64,000 bases of DNA from Myxococcaceae bacterium JPH2 (GTDB lineage: Bacteria; Myxococcota; Myxococcia; Myxococcales; Myxococcaceae): positions 62,001-126,000 of the forward strand of contig JAEMGR010000026.1 in assembly GCA_016458225.1 (NCBI GenBank), written 5' to 3'. A program made the translations under genes and the position numbers. Positions 8,613 to 19,758 of this stretch are shown piece after piece (positions within the stretch are counted from its first letter, which is position 1; each line of letters opens with the position of its first letter). Below the pieces are notes generated by a model. It was not told the origin of the DNA and did not search any database. It saw only the letters and a program-made list of their open reading frames with translations.

Positions 8613-11600
8613 ATGCCCTCCTCGCAGGTCGCCGATGCGCTGTATGCCGCTCACAAGTCCCGCGCCACCGGGCTGCTGAAGCTGCATTCGGGCGGGCTGC
8701 ACTCCTCGCTGCTCTTGCGCGAGGGGGACCTGGTGGGGGCGCGGCTCGGGTTTGGGTATCAGAGTCCGACGCAGGCGCTGCTCCAGCGCGGGATGCTCGG
8801 GGCCGAGGCCCTGGATGCGCTCTGGGCGCGAGGGGGCGCGGCGGCCCCGGACGAGGAGCTGCTGGAGGAGTACGGGCTCGAGCCCGACGTGGTGGTGGAG
8901 CAGCAGGTGTTGGCGCAGGTCCGTCGGCTGAGCGAGCTGGCGGAGGGCGCCGAGTTCGAGCCCCGCGCGGTGGAAGGCGAGTTTCGGCCCATCGCGGGGA
9001 CGCGGGTGGTGCGCGCGGCGCTGGAGCCGATCCACGCGGAGTCGCCGAGGGCCCGCGTGTACCGCTGCGTGGACGTGGCGGCGTGCGAGCCTTGGACGGC
9101 GGATGCGTCTGAGCTGGAGTTGCTCGGGACGCTGGAGACGTTCCGGCGGCCGGAGGCGCTGACCGCGGCGCAGGAGGCCCTGCTCCACGTCCTGGAGCGA
9201 GAGGGGCGGCTCGAAGCGCTCTCCGTGGAGGAGTGGGACGCGCGCGAGCGGGCCCGGTTGGCGGAAGAGGCGCGGATCGCGGAGGCTCTGCGGCTGGCGG
9301 AGGAGGCGCGGATCGCGGAGGAGCGCCGGTTGGCCGAGGAGGCTCGGCTGGCCGAAGAGGCACGCGTCGCCGAAGCGCTTCGATTGGCTGAGGAGGCTCG
9401 GCTGGCCGAAGAGGCGCGGATTGCTGAAGAGCTTCGGTTGGCTGAAGAGGCTCGGCTGGCGGAAGAGGCGCGAATCGCTGAAGAGCTTCGGTTGGCTGAG
9501 GAGGCACGTCTCGCGGAAGAGGCGCGCATCGCCGAAGCGCTTCGGTTGGCTGAGGAGGCGCGAGTCGCCGAAGAGCTTCGGTTGGCCGAAGAGGCACGCC
9601 TCGCTGAAGAGGCTCGTCTCGCCGAAGAGCTTCGGTTGGCTGAAGAGGCTCGTCTCGCCGAAGAGGCGCGTCTCGCGGAAGAGGCTCGGCTCGCCGAAGA
9701 GGCGCGCATCGCCGAAGCGCTTCGGTTGGCTGAGGAGGCGCGAGTCGCCGAAGAGCTTCGGTTGGCCGAAGAGGCACGCATCGCTGAAGAGGCTCGTCTC
9801 GCCGAAGAGCTTCGGTTGGCTGAAGAGGCTCGTCTCGCCGAAGAGGCGCGTCTCGCGGAAGAGGCTCGGCTCGCCGAAGAGGCGCGCATCGCCGAAGCGC
9901 TTCGGTTGGCTGAGGAGCTTCGGTTGGCTGAGGCGGCTCGCCTCGCAGAAGAGGCGCGCGTCGCCGAAGAGCTTCGATTGGCCGAAGAGGCGCGTCGTGC
10001 AGAAGAGGCACGTGTCGCTGAAGCGCTTCGGTTGGCTGAGGAGGCTCGGCTGGCGGAAGAGGCGCAAATCGCTGAAGAGCTTCGGTTGGCTGAAGAGGCA
10101 CGTATCGCCGAAGAGCTTCGGTTGGCTGAAGAGGCTCGGCTGGCGGAAGAGGCGCGACTCGCCGAAGAGCTTCGGTTGGCTGAAGAGGCTCGGCTGGCGG
10201 AAGAGGCGCGACTCGCCGAAGAGCTTCGGTTGGCTGAAGAGGCTCGTCTCGCCGAAGAGGCGCGTCTCGCGGAAGAGGCTCGGCTCGCCGAAGAGGCGCG
10301 CATCGCCGAAGCGCTTCGGTTGGCTGAGGAGCTTCGGTTGGCTGAGGCGGCTCGCCTCGCAGAAGAGGCGCGCGTCGCCGAAGAGCTTCGATTGGCCGAA
10401 GAGGCGCGTCGTGCAGAAGAGGCACGTGTCGCTGAAGCGCTTCGGTTGGCTGAGGAGGCTCGGCTGGCGGAAGAGGCGCAACTCGCTGAAGAGCTTCGGT
10501 TGGCTGAAGAGGCACGTCTCGCGGAAGAGGCTCGGCTCGCGCAAGAGGCACGCATCGCTGACGCGCTTCGGTTGGCTGAAGAGGCACGTCTCGCGGAAGA
10601 GGCTCGGCTCGCGCAAGAGGCACGCATCGCTGACGCGCTTCGGTTGGCTGAAGAGGCACGTCTCGCGGAAGAGGCTCGGCTCGCGCAAGAGGCACGCATC
10701 GCTGACGCGCTTCGGTTGGCTGAAGAGGCACGTCTCGCGGAAGAGGCTCGGCTCGCGCAAGAGGCACGCATCGCTGACGCGCTTCGGTTGGCTGAAGAGG
10801 CACGTCTCGCGGAAGAGGCTCGGCTCGCGCAAGAGGCACGCATCGCTGACGCGCTTCGGTTGGCTGAAGAGGCACGTCTCGCGGAAGAGGCTCGGCTCGC
10901 GCAAGAGGCACGCATCGCTGAAGCGCTTCGGTTGGCTGAAGAGGCTCGGCTCGCGGAAGAGGCACGCATCGCTGAAGCGCTTCGGTTGGCTGAGGACCGT
11001 CGGTTGGCTGAAGAGGCTCGGCTCGGCGAAGAGGCGCGCATCGCTGAAGCGGTTCGGTTGGCTGAGGACCGTCGGTTGGCTGAAGAGGCTCGGCTCGGCG
11101 AAGAGGCGCGCATCGCTGAAGCGGTTCGGTTGGCTGAGGACCGTCGGTTGGCTGAAGAGGCTCGGCTCGGCGAAGAGGCGCGCATCGCTGAAGCGGTTCG
11201 GTTGGCTGAGGACCGTCGGTTGGCTGAAGAGGCTCGGCTCGGCGAAGAGGCGCGCATCGCTGAAGCGGTTCGGTTGGCTGAGGACCGTCGGTTGGCTGAA
11301 GAGGCTCGGCTCGGCGAAGAGGCGCGCATCGCCGAAGCGCTTCGGTTGGCTGAAGAGGCTCGGCTCGCCGAAGAGGCGCGTCTCGCGGAAGAGGCGCGTC
11401 TCGCGGAAGAGGCTCGGCTCGCCGAAGAGGCGCGCATCGCCGAAGCGCTTCGGTTGGCTGAGGAACTTCGGTTGGCTGAAGAGGCTCGGCTCGCGGAAGA
11501 GGCTCGGCTCGCGGAAGAGGCTCGGCTCGCGGAAGAGGCTCGGCTCGCTGAAGAGGCCCGTCGCGCTGAGGAGGCCCGTCGCGCTGAGGAGGCCCGTCTC

Positions 11601-13868
11601 GCTGAAGAGGCCCGTCTCGCTGAAGAGGCCCGTCTCGCTGAAGCGGCTCGGCTCGCTGAAGAGGCGCGAGTCGCCGAAGCGCTTCGATTGGCCGAAGAGG
11701 CTCGGATCGTCGAGGCAGCTCGGGTCGAGGAAGAGCGTCGACTGGCTGAGGCGGCTCGGTTGGCGGAAGCGGCTCGCCTCGCGGAGGCTCAGCGGCACGC
11801 GGAGGAGGCCCGTCGCGCCGAAGCGGCTCGCCTCGCGGAGGCTCAGCGGCACGCGGAGGAGGCCCGTCGCGCCGAAGCTGCTCGCCGTGCCCACGAGGCC
11901 CAGCTCGCCGAGGAAGCACGCCGTGCCCACGAGGCACGCCTCGCGGAGGAAGCTCGTCTCGCCGAAGAGGCTCGCGTCGCGGAGCTGGCCCGTCGCGCCG
12001 AGGAGGCACGCCAGGCCGAGGCCCAGCGCCTCGCCGAGGCCGCCGTGCCTCGCAATCTCCCTCGTCGCGCGGAGCCGCCCCGCCGCACTCGCACCCCCGC
12101 GGTGCCCTCGGCTCCTCCGGTCCTCACCCCGGTCGCCGTGCCCTCGGCCCCCGTCGCCCAGGTGGAACCGGAGCCGCTGTCGCTCGGGCCCGAGGACATC
12201 ATCTCCTTCGAGCCGCAGCCCCAGGCTCCCACTCAGGTCGCTCCCAGCCTCGACCTGCCTCTGGCCGAGAACGCCGACGCCATCCGGGTCGCCCGGGAGC
12301 GCGCGCAGGCCGCCCTCGTTCAGGACATGCAGGAGGCCCTCCGGCGCTCCGCCACGCAGCCGTTGGACCCCTGGCTCGCGGACGAACCCTCCGCCCACGC
12401 GGCCCCGCCTCCCGCCGAGTCGGACCTGCCTTTGTTGGAGGCCGAACCCGAGCCGGGACCCGAGAACTGGGGCGATGTCATCCCGGCCTCGCCGGCCCTG
12501 CCGGACACCGAGGCACCTCCGACCGCCCCCGTCGTCCCCGTCGAGACCGACCCCACCCCGGACCTCTGGGCCGTCAAGCCCCCGCGCTTCCCGTCCTCGT
12601 CTCCACCCCCGCTCCGTCTGGGGCCCCAGGCCTCGCGGGCAGGGGAGGAGGACCTCTGGCGCATCGTGGCGTTCGACAAGCCCGCCGAGCCCGCCGAGAC
12701 GCTCACCGCCTCCTTCGAGGCCGCGCTCCAGCAGGTGGATGCCCACCTGGAGGCCCTCGTCCGCTCGGACGTTCGCCTGAGTGGAGGGGATGTCAACGAG
12801 CCCCCGGTCGAGGCCATTGTCGAGGCCACGTTCGAGGCCCTGGATCCCCTCGGCTTCTCCCCCTTCCCGGGTGACAACGCCAGTCCAACTGGCCAGACTG
12901 CCCCCGAGTCGTTCGAGGATGACCTGGACGACTGGGACTTCGACGAGGACGACGTGGCGGCAGATCCCTCCAATCCCGACGAGGCAGCGAAGCTCCGGCG
13001 CCAGCGCCTGCTCAAGCGCGCGATGGAGAACATGGGCGTGCTCGGCTCACGTCCCGCCGCGCCGACCGGTGCCGCGCCCGTCGCCGAGCCGGGCCCCGCC
13101 GCCGAGCCTCCCTCCGAAGCGCCGAAGGGCGACGAGCTCCGGCTCGCCCAGCAGATCGAGCAGCGCTACGCGGACATCCAGGGCAAGCGCGACCACTTCG
13201 CCGTGCTCGGCGTTCCCCAGGACGCCACGCGGGACCAGGTGAAGAGCGCGTTCCTCAGCCTCGCGAAGCTCTTCCACCCGGATCGCCTACCGCCGACCCT
13301 GCCGCAGCTCGCTCCGAAGATGACCTCCGTCTTCGAGTCCATCCGCGAGGCCTACGAGGTCCTCTACGACGACGCCAGGCGCAAGGCCTACGTCCAGCAG
13401 ACGCAGGCGCCCCAGGCTTCAGCCAAGCCCGCGGGGCAGGGCGCGGGTCGGTCCGGTGGCGCGCGCACGGACAGCCCGCCCGATGACCTGTTCAAGATGG
13501 GCGAGGTCTATTTCCGCAAGCGGGACTTCGCCGCGGCCACGGACCATTACGAGCGCGCGTATGCGCAGGACCCTCGGCCGGTGTACCTGGCGGCGCGCGC
13601 CTGGGCCATCTACATGGACCCCAACCGCAAGGCGGACATGGCCAAGGCCAAGCAGTTGATGGCGGACGCCGTGAGGGCCGACCCCAACTGTGACCGGGCG
13701 CACTATCAGCTCGGGGTCATCGCCCGGGTCGAGGGGGACATGGACCGGGCCGAGCGCCACTTCCGGGACGCGGTGCGCTCCAACCCCAAGCATCTGGAAG
13801 CCAACCAGGAACTTCGCCTCATCGACATGCGGAAGAAGAATCCGCCGAAGAAGGGCCTGTTCCGGTGA
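8613..13868 (+). CDS. Giant protein: PATAN-like domain, ~930-residue hexapeptide-repeat helix, J domain, TPRs
   Basis: The protein has 1751 residues. Residues 1-80 (ATGLLKLHSGGLHSSLLLRE, LVGARLG) resemble a PATAN/DUF4388 domain. Residues 213-1143 consist almost wholly of a hexapeptide with consensus RLAEEA (variants IAEALR, LAEDRR, LGEEAR, VAEELR). An acidic, proline-rich segment runs to about 1500. A J domain at 1524-1595 carries the essential HPD (FHPDRLPP), so it could stimulate an Hsp70. TPRs fill 1630-1745. No signal peptide or membrane segment is seen, so it is probably cytoplasmic. The ATG of MPSSQVAD follows CGGAAAC; the frame is open 35 codons upstream. A scaffold or polarity role is conceivable but unproven. 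Apparent long frames on the other strand and phases are by-products of the repeat. Confidence 0.88.
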   Translation: MPSSQVADALYAAHKSRATGLLKLHSGGLHSSLLLREGDLVGARLGFGYQSPTQALLQRGMLGAEALDALWARGGAAAPDEELLEEYGLEPDVVVEQQVLAQVRRLSELAEGAEFEPRAVEGEFRPIAGTRVVRAALEPIHAESPRARVYRCVDVAACEPWTADASELELLGTLETFRRPEALTAAQEALLHVLEREGRLEALSVEEWDARERARLAEEARIAEALRLAEEARIAEERRLAEEARLAEEARVAEALRLAEEARLAEEARIAEELRLAEEARLAEEARIAEELRLAEEARLAEEARIAEALRLAEEARVAEELRLAEEARLAEEARLAEELRLAEEARLAEEARLAEEARLAEEARIAEALRLAEEARVAEELRLAEEARIAEEARLAEELRLAEEARLAEEARLAEEARLAEEARIAEALRLAEELRLAEAARLAEEARVAEELRLAEEARRAEEARVAEALRLAEEARLAEEAQIAEELRLAEEARIAEELRLAEEARLAEEARLAEELRLAEEARLAEEARLAEELRLAEEARLAEEARLAEEARLAEEARIAEALRLAEELRLAEAARLAEEARVAEELRLAEEARRAEEARVAEALRLAEEARLAEEAQLAEELRLAEEARLAEEARLAQEARIADALRLAEEARLAEEARLAQEARIADALRLAEEARLAEEARLAQEARIADALRLAEEARLAEEARLAQEARIADALRLAEEARLAEEARLAQEARIADALRLAEEARLAEEARLAQEARIAEALRLAEEARLAEEARIAEALRLAEDRRLAEEARLGEEARIAEAVRLAEDRRLAEEARLGEEARIAEAVRLAEDRRLAEEARLGEEARIAEAVRLAEDRRLAEEARLGEEARIAEAVRLAEDRRLAEEARLGEEARIAEALRLAEEARLAEEARLAEEARLAEEARLAEEARIAEALRLAEELRLAEEARLAEEARLAEEARLAEEARLAEEARRAEEARRAEEARLAEEARLAEEARLAEAARLAEEARVAEALRLAEEARIVEAARVEEERRLAEAARLAEAARLAEAQRHAEEARRAEAARLAEAQRHAEEARRAEAARRAHEAQLAEEARRAHEARLAEEARLAEEARVAELARRAEEARQAEAQRLAEAAVPRNLPRRAEPPRRTRTPAVPSAPPVLTPVAVPSAPVAQVEPEPLSLGPEDIISFEPQPQAPTQVAPSLDLPLAENADAIRVARERAQAALVQDMQEALRRSATQPLDPWLADEPSAHAAPPPAESDLPLLEAEPEPGPENWGDVIPASPALPDTEAPPTAPVVPVETDPTPDLWAVKPPRFPSSSPPPLRLGPQASRAGEEDLWRIVAFDKPAEPAETLTASFEAALQQVDAHLEALVRSDVRLSGGDVNEPPVEAIVEATFEALDPLGFSPFPGDNASPTGQTAPESFEDDLDDWDFDEDDVAADPSNPDEAAKLRRQRLLKRAMENMGVLGSRPAAPTGAAPVAEPGPAAEPPSEAPKGDELRLAQQIEQRYADIQGKRDHFAVLGVPQDATRDQVKSAFLSLAKLFHPDRLPPTLPQLAPKMTSVFESIREAYEVLYDDARRKAYVQQTQAPQASAKPAGQGAGRSGGARTDSPPDDLFKMGEVYFRKRDFAAATDHYERAYAQDPRPVYLAARAWAIYMDPNRKADMAKAKQLMADAVRADPNCDRAHYQLGVIARVEGDMDRAERHFRDAVRSNPKHLEANQELRLIDMRKKNPPKKGLFR
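9541..9900 (+). repeat. 180-bp tandem duplication within the hexapeptide tract
   Basis: Bases 9541-9720 and 9721-9900 match at all but one position (C/A at the 60th base). The unit encodes 60 residues, so length change by whole units keeps the frame. A second duplication of about 260 bp lies at an offset of 414 bp (starting near 9809 and 10223). Confidence 0.9.
10502..10933 (+). repeat. Six near-perfect 72-bp tandem repeats (24 residues each)
   Basis: The unit begins GGCTGAAGAGGCACGTCTCG and encodes LAEEARLAEEARLAQEAR followed by IADALR. The first five copies look identical; the sixth ends IAEALR. This is the most homogenised part of the tract together with the array just downstream. Confidence 0.92.
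10989..11348 (+). repeat. Five 72-bp tandem repeats of a second type
   Basis: The unit begins GCTGAGGACCGTCGGTTGGC and encodes LAEDRRLAEEARLGEEAR followed by IAEAVR. The last copy switches to IAEALR at its 3' end. It differs in sequence from the array just upstream, showing two separate expansions. Confidence 0.92.
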
Positions 13869-13879
13869 AGTGCCCGTTT

Positions 13880-13897
13880 GCCCGGTGCCGGCCGGGC
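13880..13897 (+). terminator. Short GC hairpin after the giant repeat gene
   Basis: GCCCGG pairs with CCGGGC around a 6-nt loop, 12 nt after the stop codon. There is no T-run, so it may be a Rho-assisted or 3'-stabilising hairpin rather than an intrinsic terminator. Confidence 0.3.
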
Positions 13898-13916
13898 GCT
13901 CGGGTCGTCCCCGGCA

Positions 13917-13946
13917 TTGACACACCTTGAAACCGGGTCCGATGCT
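13917..13946 (+). promoter_or_regulatory. Possible promoter for the receiver-PATAN gene
   Basis: A perfect TTGACA lies 83 nt before the downstream GTG start. The matching -10 is poor: GATGCT at 18-nt spacing or TCCGAT at 15 nt. It fits the gap between two genes that each may form their own unit, but it is a weak call. Confidence 0.3.
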
Positions 13947-13999
13947 CCGCCCGGTCTCCCCCGTCTTACTCCGGCCCTCCGCATTGAAAGGCAAGCAAC

Positions 14000-16597
<2,598 letters not shown>

Positions 16598-16635
16598 GCG
16601 GCCGGCCGCTCTCTCCCGTCATTCCTGGAGTCATC

Positions 16636-17631
16636 GTGCTCATCCTCGGTCTGGAAACCTCTTGCGACGAGACGGCGGCCGCTGTCGTCGAGGACGGCCG
16701 GCGCGCGCTGTCGGACGTCGTCTCCACCCAGGTGGACATCCACCGTCGGTGGGGCGGGGTGGTGCCCGAGCTGGCCAGCCGCAACCACATCGTGCAGGTC
16801 ATGCCCGTGGTGCACGAGGCCCTCACGCGCGCCGGGAAGACGCTGTCGGACATCGACCTCATCTCGGTGACGTCGGGCCCAGGGCTCATCGGCGCGCTGC
16901 TGGTGGGGCTCCAGGTCGCCAAGGGTCTGAGCCTCGCCACGGGCAAGCCGTTCGTGGGCGCCAACCACCTGGAGGGCCACCTGCTGGCCATCCGGCTGCT
17001 GGAGGATGCGCCCGAGCCGCCGTTCCTCGGGCTCGTGGTGTCGGGCGGCCACTCCAGCCTCTACGAGGTGCAGGACTACGGGCGCTATCGGCTGGTGGGC
17101 AGCACGCGCGACGACGCCGCGGGCGAGGCCTACGACAAGACGGCGCGCATCCTGGGCCTGCCGTATCCGGGCGGACAGCCGATTGATGAACTCGCCCAGC
17201 GAGGCAACCCCGAGGCCATCCGCTTCCCGCGCGCGCTGCCCGGCGACAACTTCGACGTGTCGTTCTCCGGGCTGAAGACGGCGGTGCTGCACCACGTGCG
17301 CAAGCACGGCGTCCCGGAGGGGCAGGCGCTGTCGGACCTGTGCGCGTCCTTCCAGGAGGCGGTGGCGGACGTGCTGTCCAAGAAGCTCGTCGCGGCCGCG
17401 CGGCGGCTGGGCCATCAGCGCCTGGTGCTGTGTGGTGGCGTGGCGGCCAACTCCCGCCTCCGAGCGCTCTGCCAGCAGCGTGCCGAGGAGCGGGGCCTGC
17501 GCATGTACCTGCCCCCGGTGCGGTTGTGCACGGACAATGGCGCGATGATCGCCGTCGCGGGGTATGAGGCGTGGCGCCGCGGTCTGCGCGGCGACTTCCG
17601 CCTGGCGGCAGACCCCGCCTGGCGCATGTGA
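16636..17631 (+). CDS. tsaD: tRNA N6-adenosine threonylcarbamoyltransferase TsaD
   Basis: The 331-residue ASKHA-fold protein has the normal TsaD length. It begins LILGLETSCDETAAAVV and carries the metal-binding NHLEGHL (HxEGH), the SGGHSSLY loop and GGVAANSRLR. With TsaB, TsaC and TsaE it adds threonylcarbamoyl to A37 of ANN-decoding tRNAs in the cytoplasm; those partners are not in the window. The GTG start has CTGGAG 5 nt upstream. The rsmA start lies 20 nt after the stop, so the two form an RNA-modification pair. Confidence 0.97.
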   Translation: MLILGLETSCDETAAAVVEDGRRALSDVVSTQVDIHRRWGGVVPELASRNHIVQVMPVVHEALTRAGKTLSDIDLISVTSGPGLIGALLVGLQVAKGLSLATGKPFVGANHLEGHLLAIRLLEDAPEPPFLGLVVSGGHSSLYEVQDYGRYRLVGSTRDDAAGEAYDKTARILGLPYPGGQPIDELAQRGNPEAIRFPRALPGDNFDVSFSGLKTAVLHHVRKHGVPEGQALSDLCASFQEAVADVLSKKLVAAARRLGHQRLVLCGGVAANSRLRALCQQRAEERGLRMYLPPVRLCTDNGAMIAVAGYEAWRRGLRGDFRLAADPAWRM

Positions 17632-17651
17632 GAGAGAGCAGGGAACACCGA

Positions 17652-18482
17652 GTGGAATCGCCGCGAGAAATCCTCAAGCGCCATGGCCTGCGTCCCAAGC
17701 ACAGCTGGGGCCAGAACTTCCTCGGGGACGAGGAGGCCCTCCAGGACATCGCGGACGCGCTCGCGTTGCGCGAGGGTGAGCCCGTGGTGGAGCTGGGCCC
17801 GGGCCTCGGTCACCTGACGCGCTTCCTCGCCGCCACGGGCGCGCGCGTCACCGCGGTGGAGCGCGACCGCGACATGATCTCCGTGCTGGAGAAGGAGGCC
17901 ATCCCCGGCGTGAAGGTCGTGGCGGGCAACGCCGCGGACGTGGACTTCGCCCAGGTGGCCGGAGTGCCCGAGGTGGCGGTGGCCGGCAACCTGCCGTACC
18001 ACCTCTCCAGCTCCATCCTCTTCCAGGTGCTGGCCCAGCGCACCCACGTGACTCGCGCGGTCTTCACCCTCCAGAAGGAAGTGGTGGAGCGCCTGGCCGC
18101 CAAGCCGGGCAACCGAGACTACGGGCTGCTCACCGTGCTGCTCGGTCTGCACTTCGAGGCGGAGCAGGTGCTCACGCTGGAGGCGTGGCGCTTCCACCCG
18201 CCGCCCAAGGTGGACTCGGCGGTGCTGCGCCTCACGCGCCTGGCCGCGCCGCGCGCGCCCATCACGGATGATGCTCGCTTCATTCGGTTGGTGAAGTCGG
18301 CCTTCGCGCATCGGCGCAAGACGCTGCTCAACTCCCTGAAGTCGGACTCGGAGCTTGCTTCACCCGAGCAGATTGTCGCCGCGCTGGCGACCGCGGGCGT
18401 GGATGGCACCCGCCGCGCGGAGACGCTGTCGCCCGAGGAGTTCGCGGCGATCGAGCGTGCGCTGGGGCCCGTGACGAAGTGA
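17652..18482 (+). CDS. rsmA: 16S rRNA (adenine1518/1519-N6)-dimethyltransferase RsmA (KsgA)
   Basis: The 276-residue SAM-dependent enzyme shows the SAM loop VELGPGLGHLTR and the catalytic NLPYHLSSSI (NLPY) motif, preceded by HSWGQNFL. It dimethylates two adjacent adenines near the 3' end of 16S rRNA during late 30S assembly. I start at the GTG of VESPREILKRHGL, which follows AGGGAAC; the frame remains open 27 codons upstream into tsaD, where the amino acids look unlike the family. Confidence 0.96.
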   Translation: MESPREILKRHGLRPKHSWGQNFLGDEEALQDIADALALREGEPVVELGPGLGHLTRFLAATGARVTAVERDRDMISVLEKEAIPGVKVVAGNAADVDFAQVAGVPEVAVAGNLPYHLSSSILFQVLAQRTHVTRAVFTLQKEVVERLAAKPGNRDYGLLTVLLGLHFEAEQVLTLEAWRFHPPPKVDSAVLRLTRLAAPRAPITDDARFIRLVKSAFAHRRKTLLNSLKSDSELASPEQIVAALATAGVDGTRRAETLSPEEFAAIERALGPVTK

Positions 18483-18494
18483 GCGGCGCGCGGT

Positions 18495-18520
18495 GCTGGG
18501 CTCAGCGCTTCGGGCCCAGC
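18495..18520. terminator. Hairpin between convergent rsmA and small hypothetical gene
   Basis: GCTGGGC pairs with GCCCAGC across a 12-nt loop. It overlaps the 3' end of the minus-strand gene and lies 13 nt after the rsmA stop. No T-run follows. Confidence 0.4.
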
Positions 18521-18771
18521 GTCGCGAGCAGGCCGCCTTGCTGCTCCAGGTACGCGCGGAACTCCGCCTCGGGCAGGCGCATGCGCGCGAGCACCGCGCT
18601 CAGCACCTCGTCCACGGTGCCCTCGGGGCGGCGCTTCAACTCGAAGGCCACCTTGAGCAGCGCCACGCCGTAGAGCGGATCCACCTCGGCGGGCGACGGT
18701 GCCTTGGGAGCGAGAGCTTCCTTGCGCTCCTCCAGTCGCACCACTGTCTTCACCCGCTGCCTGCCGCTCAT
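18502..18771 (-). CDS. Small hypothetical protein (89 aa)
   Basis: I do not recognise the family. The protein is charged and predicted mostly helical: an N-terminal basic stretch (RQRVKTVVRLEERKEA), a central PLYGVALLKVAFELKRR helix and a C-terminal helix ending LEQQGGLLATLGPKR. There is no signal peptide or membrane segment. Codon use matches its neighbours, which supports a real gene. It converges on rsmA and is divergent from the deoxynucleoside kinase gene. Confidence 0.6.
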   Translation of the reverse strand: MSGRQRVKTVVRLEERKEALAPKAPSPAEVDPLYGVALLKVAFELKRRPEGTVDEVLSAVLARMRLPEAEFRAYLEQQGGLLATLGPKR

Positions 18772-18941
18772 CGAGCCGAGTACCCTTCGCGTGACGTGGA
18801 AATTGGCGCGCGACCGTAGGGGATGCGCTCCATCAGCGTCAAGGCCGCGCGAGCCGGTGAAAATTGCCGGTTGCGCGCGACCATGTTGTGTTATCCGCCC
18901 CTCGCTCGCGTGTCACCACCGGGGTCGGGAGGCCTCGGCCG

Positions 18942-19586
18942 ATGGACTACCGCTACATCGTCGTCGAAGGCCCCATCGGCGTGGGGAAGACGAGTCTCGC
19001 CAACATCCTCACGGAGCGCCTCGGTGGACGGCGCATCCTCGAGGTGGTGGAGGAGAACCCCTTCCTGTCGAGCTTCTACGCGGACCGTCAGAAGTTCGCG
19101 TTCCAGACGCAGATCTTCTTCCTGCTCTCGCGCTTCCGTCAGCAGCAGGAGCTGTTTCAGCAGGACCTGTTCCGCTCGGTCACCATCAGCGACTACCTGT
19201 TCGCCAAGGACCGCATCTTCGCCAACCTCACGCTGGCGTCGGATGAGCTGGGCCTCTACGACCGCGTCTTCGAGGCGCTCGGGCCTCGGGTGACCAAGCC
19301 GGACCTCGTCATCTACCTCCAGGCCCGCCTGGACGTGCTCCTGCAGCGCATCAAGAAGCGCGGGCGCGAGTTCGAGCGGAAGTTCGACGCGGGCTACCTG
19401 GAGTCGTTGACCCACTCGTACAACGACTTCTTCTCCCACTACACGGAGACGCCGCTGCTGGTGGTGAACACGTCGGACATCGACTTCGTGAACCACGAGC
19501 CGGACCGCGAAGACCTGCTGAAGGCCATCGAGAACGCGCGCACGGGCACCCAGCACTATCTGCCGCAGCCGTCAAGGCGAGGCTGA
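18942..19586 (+). CDS. Deoxynucleoside kinase
   Basis: The 214-residue protein is a dNK/dGK-type kinase. The P-loop is GPIGVGKTSLAN near residue 9; the SDYLFAKDRIF segment holds the catalytic Asp-Arg region, and the basic RIKKRGREFERKF forms the LID. It phosphorylates deoxynucleosides for nucleotide salvage; which base is preferred cannot be told. The ATG of MDYRYIVVEG has GGAGG 9 nt upstream; the open frame extends 26 codons further without family-like sequence. It precedes the panB leader. Confidence 0.9.
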   Translation: MDYRYIVVEGPIGVGKTSLANILTERLGGRRILEVVEENPFLSSFYADRQKFAFQTQIFFLLSRFRQQQELFQQDLFRSVTISDYLFAKDRIFANLTLASDELGLYDRVFEALGPRVTKPDLVIYLQARLDVLLQRIKKRGREFERKFDAGYLESLTHSYNDFFSHYTETPLLVVNTSDIDFVNHEPDREDLLKAIENARTGTQHYLPQPSRRG

Positions 19587-19758
19587 GAACGAACGCCTGT
19601 CTGGATGCCTGCTCGACTCCGGGCCCCACGCGAGGCCCGAGGACGTTAGAGTGGGGGACGCGGCACCCATGCTTCCGGCGATCCCCGAAAGGGGACGGTG
19701 AGAAGCGGACGGTCCGCGAGCAGCGAAAACCACCCGCTACATCCACAGGAGGTGAACC
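19587..19758 (+). promoter_or_regulatory. Structured 5' leader of panBC (candidate pan-type RNA motif)
   Basis: The 172 nt before panB can form three hairpins: CGGGCC/GGCCCG (19620-19639), CCG+CCCC/GGGG+CGG with a GAAA loop and unpaired adenines on both sides (19675-19698), and GCGGA/TCCGC (19705-19717). A strong AGGAGGTGA ribosome-binding site precedes the ATG. The published pan motif, a stem with bulged adenines upstream of panB in several phyla including Deltaproteobacteria, fits the position. The match of secondary structure is my hand-fold, not a covariance search. Confidence 0.4.

Larger units (their letters stand above)
9249..12040 (+). repeat. In-frame degenerate 18-bp (hexapeptide) repeat tract
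   Basis: About 2.8 kb of coding DNA built from 18-bp units such as CGGTTGGCTGAAGAGGCT, with higher-order 36-, 54- and 72-bp periods. The units encode the RLAEEA helix of the giant protein. Homogenised copies next to diverged ones point to unequal crossing-over or slippage. Confidence 0.95.

Noticed and set aside
10502-11348. 72-bp tandem repeats considered as CRISPR or satellite DNA
   Set aside because: No unique spacers between units, in-frame coding sequence throughout, no cas genes.
8436-12746. A 1436-codon open frame on the minus strand, plus long frames in other phases across the repeat tract
   Set aside because: They arise because a hexapeptide repeat in GC-rich codons avoids stops in every frame; their products are low-complexity, and the plus-strand frame alone has domain-like ends.
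16598-16609. Perfect 12-bp palindrome GCGGCCGGCCGC after the receiver-PATAN gene
   Set aside because: Short GC palindromes are common by chance in this composition; no T-run and no second site.
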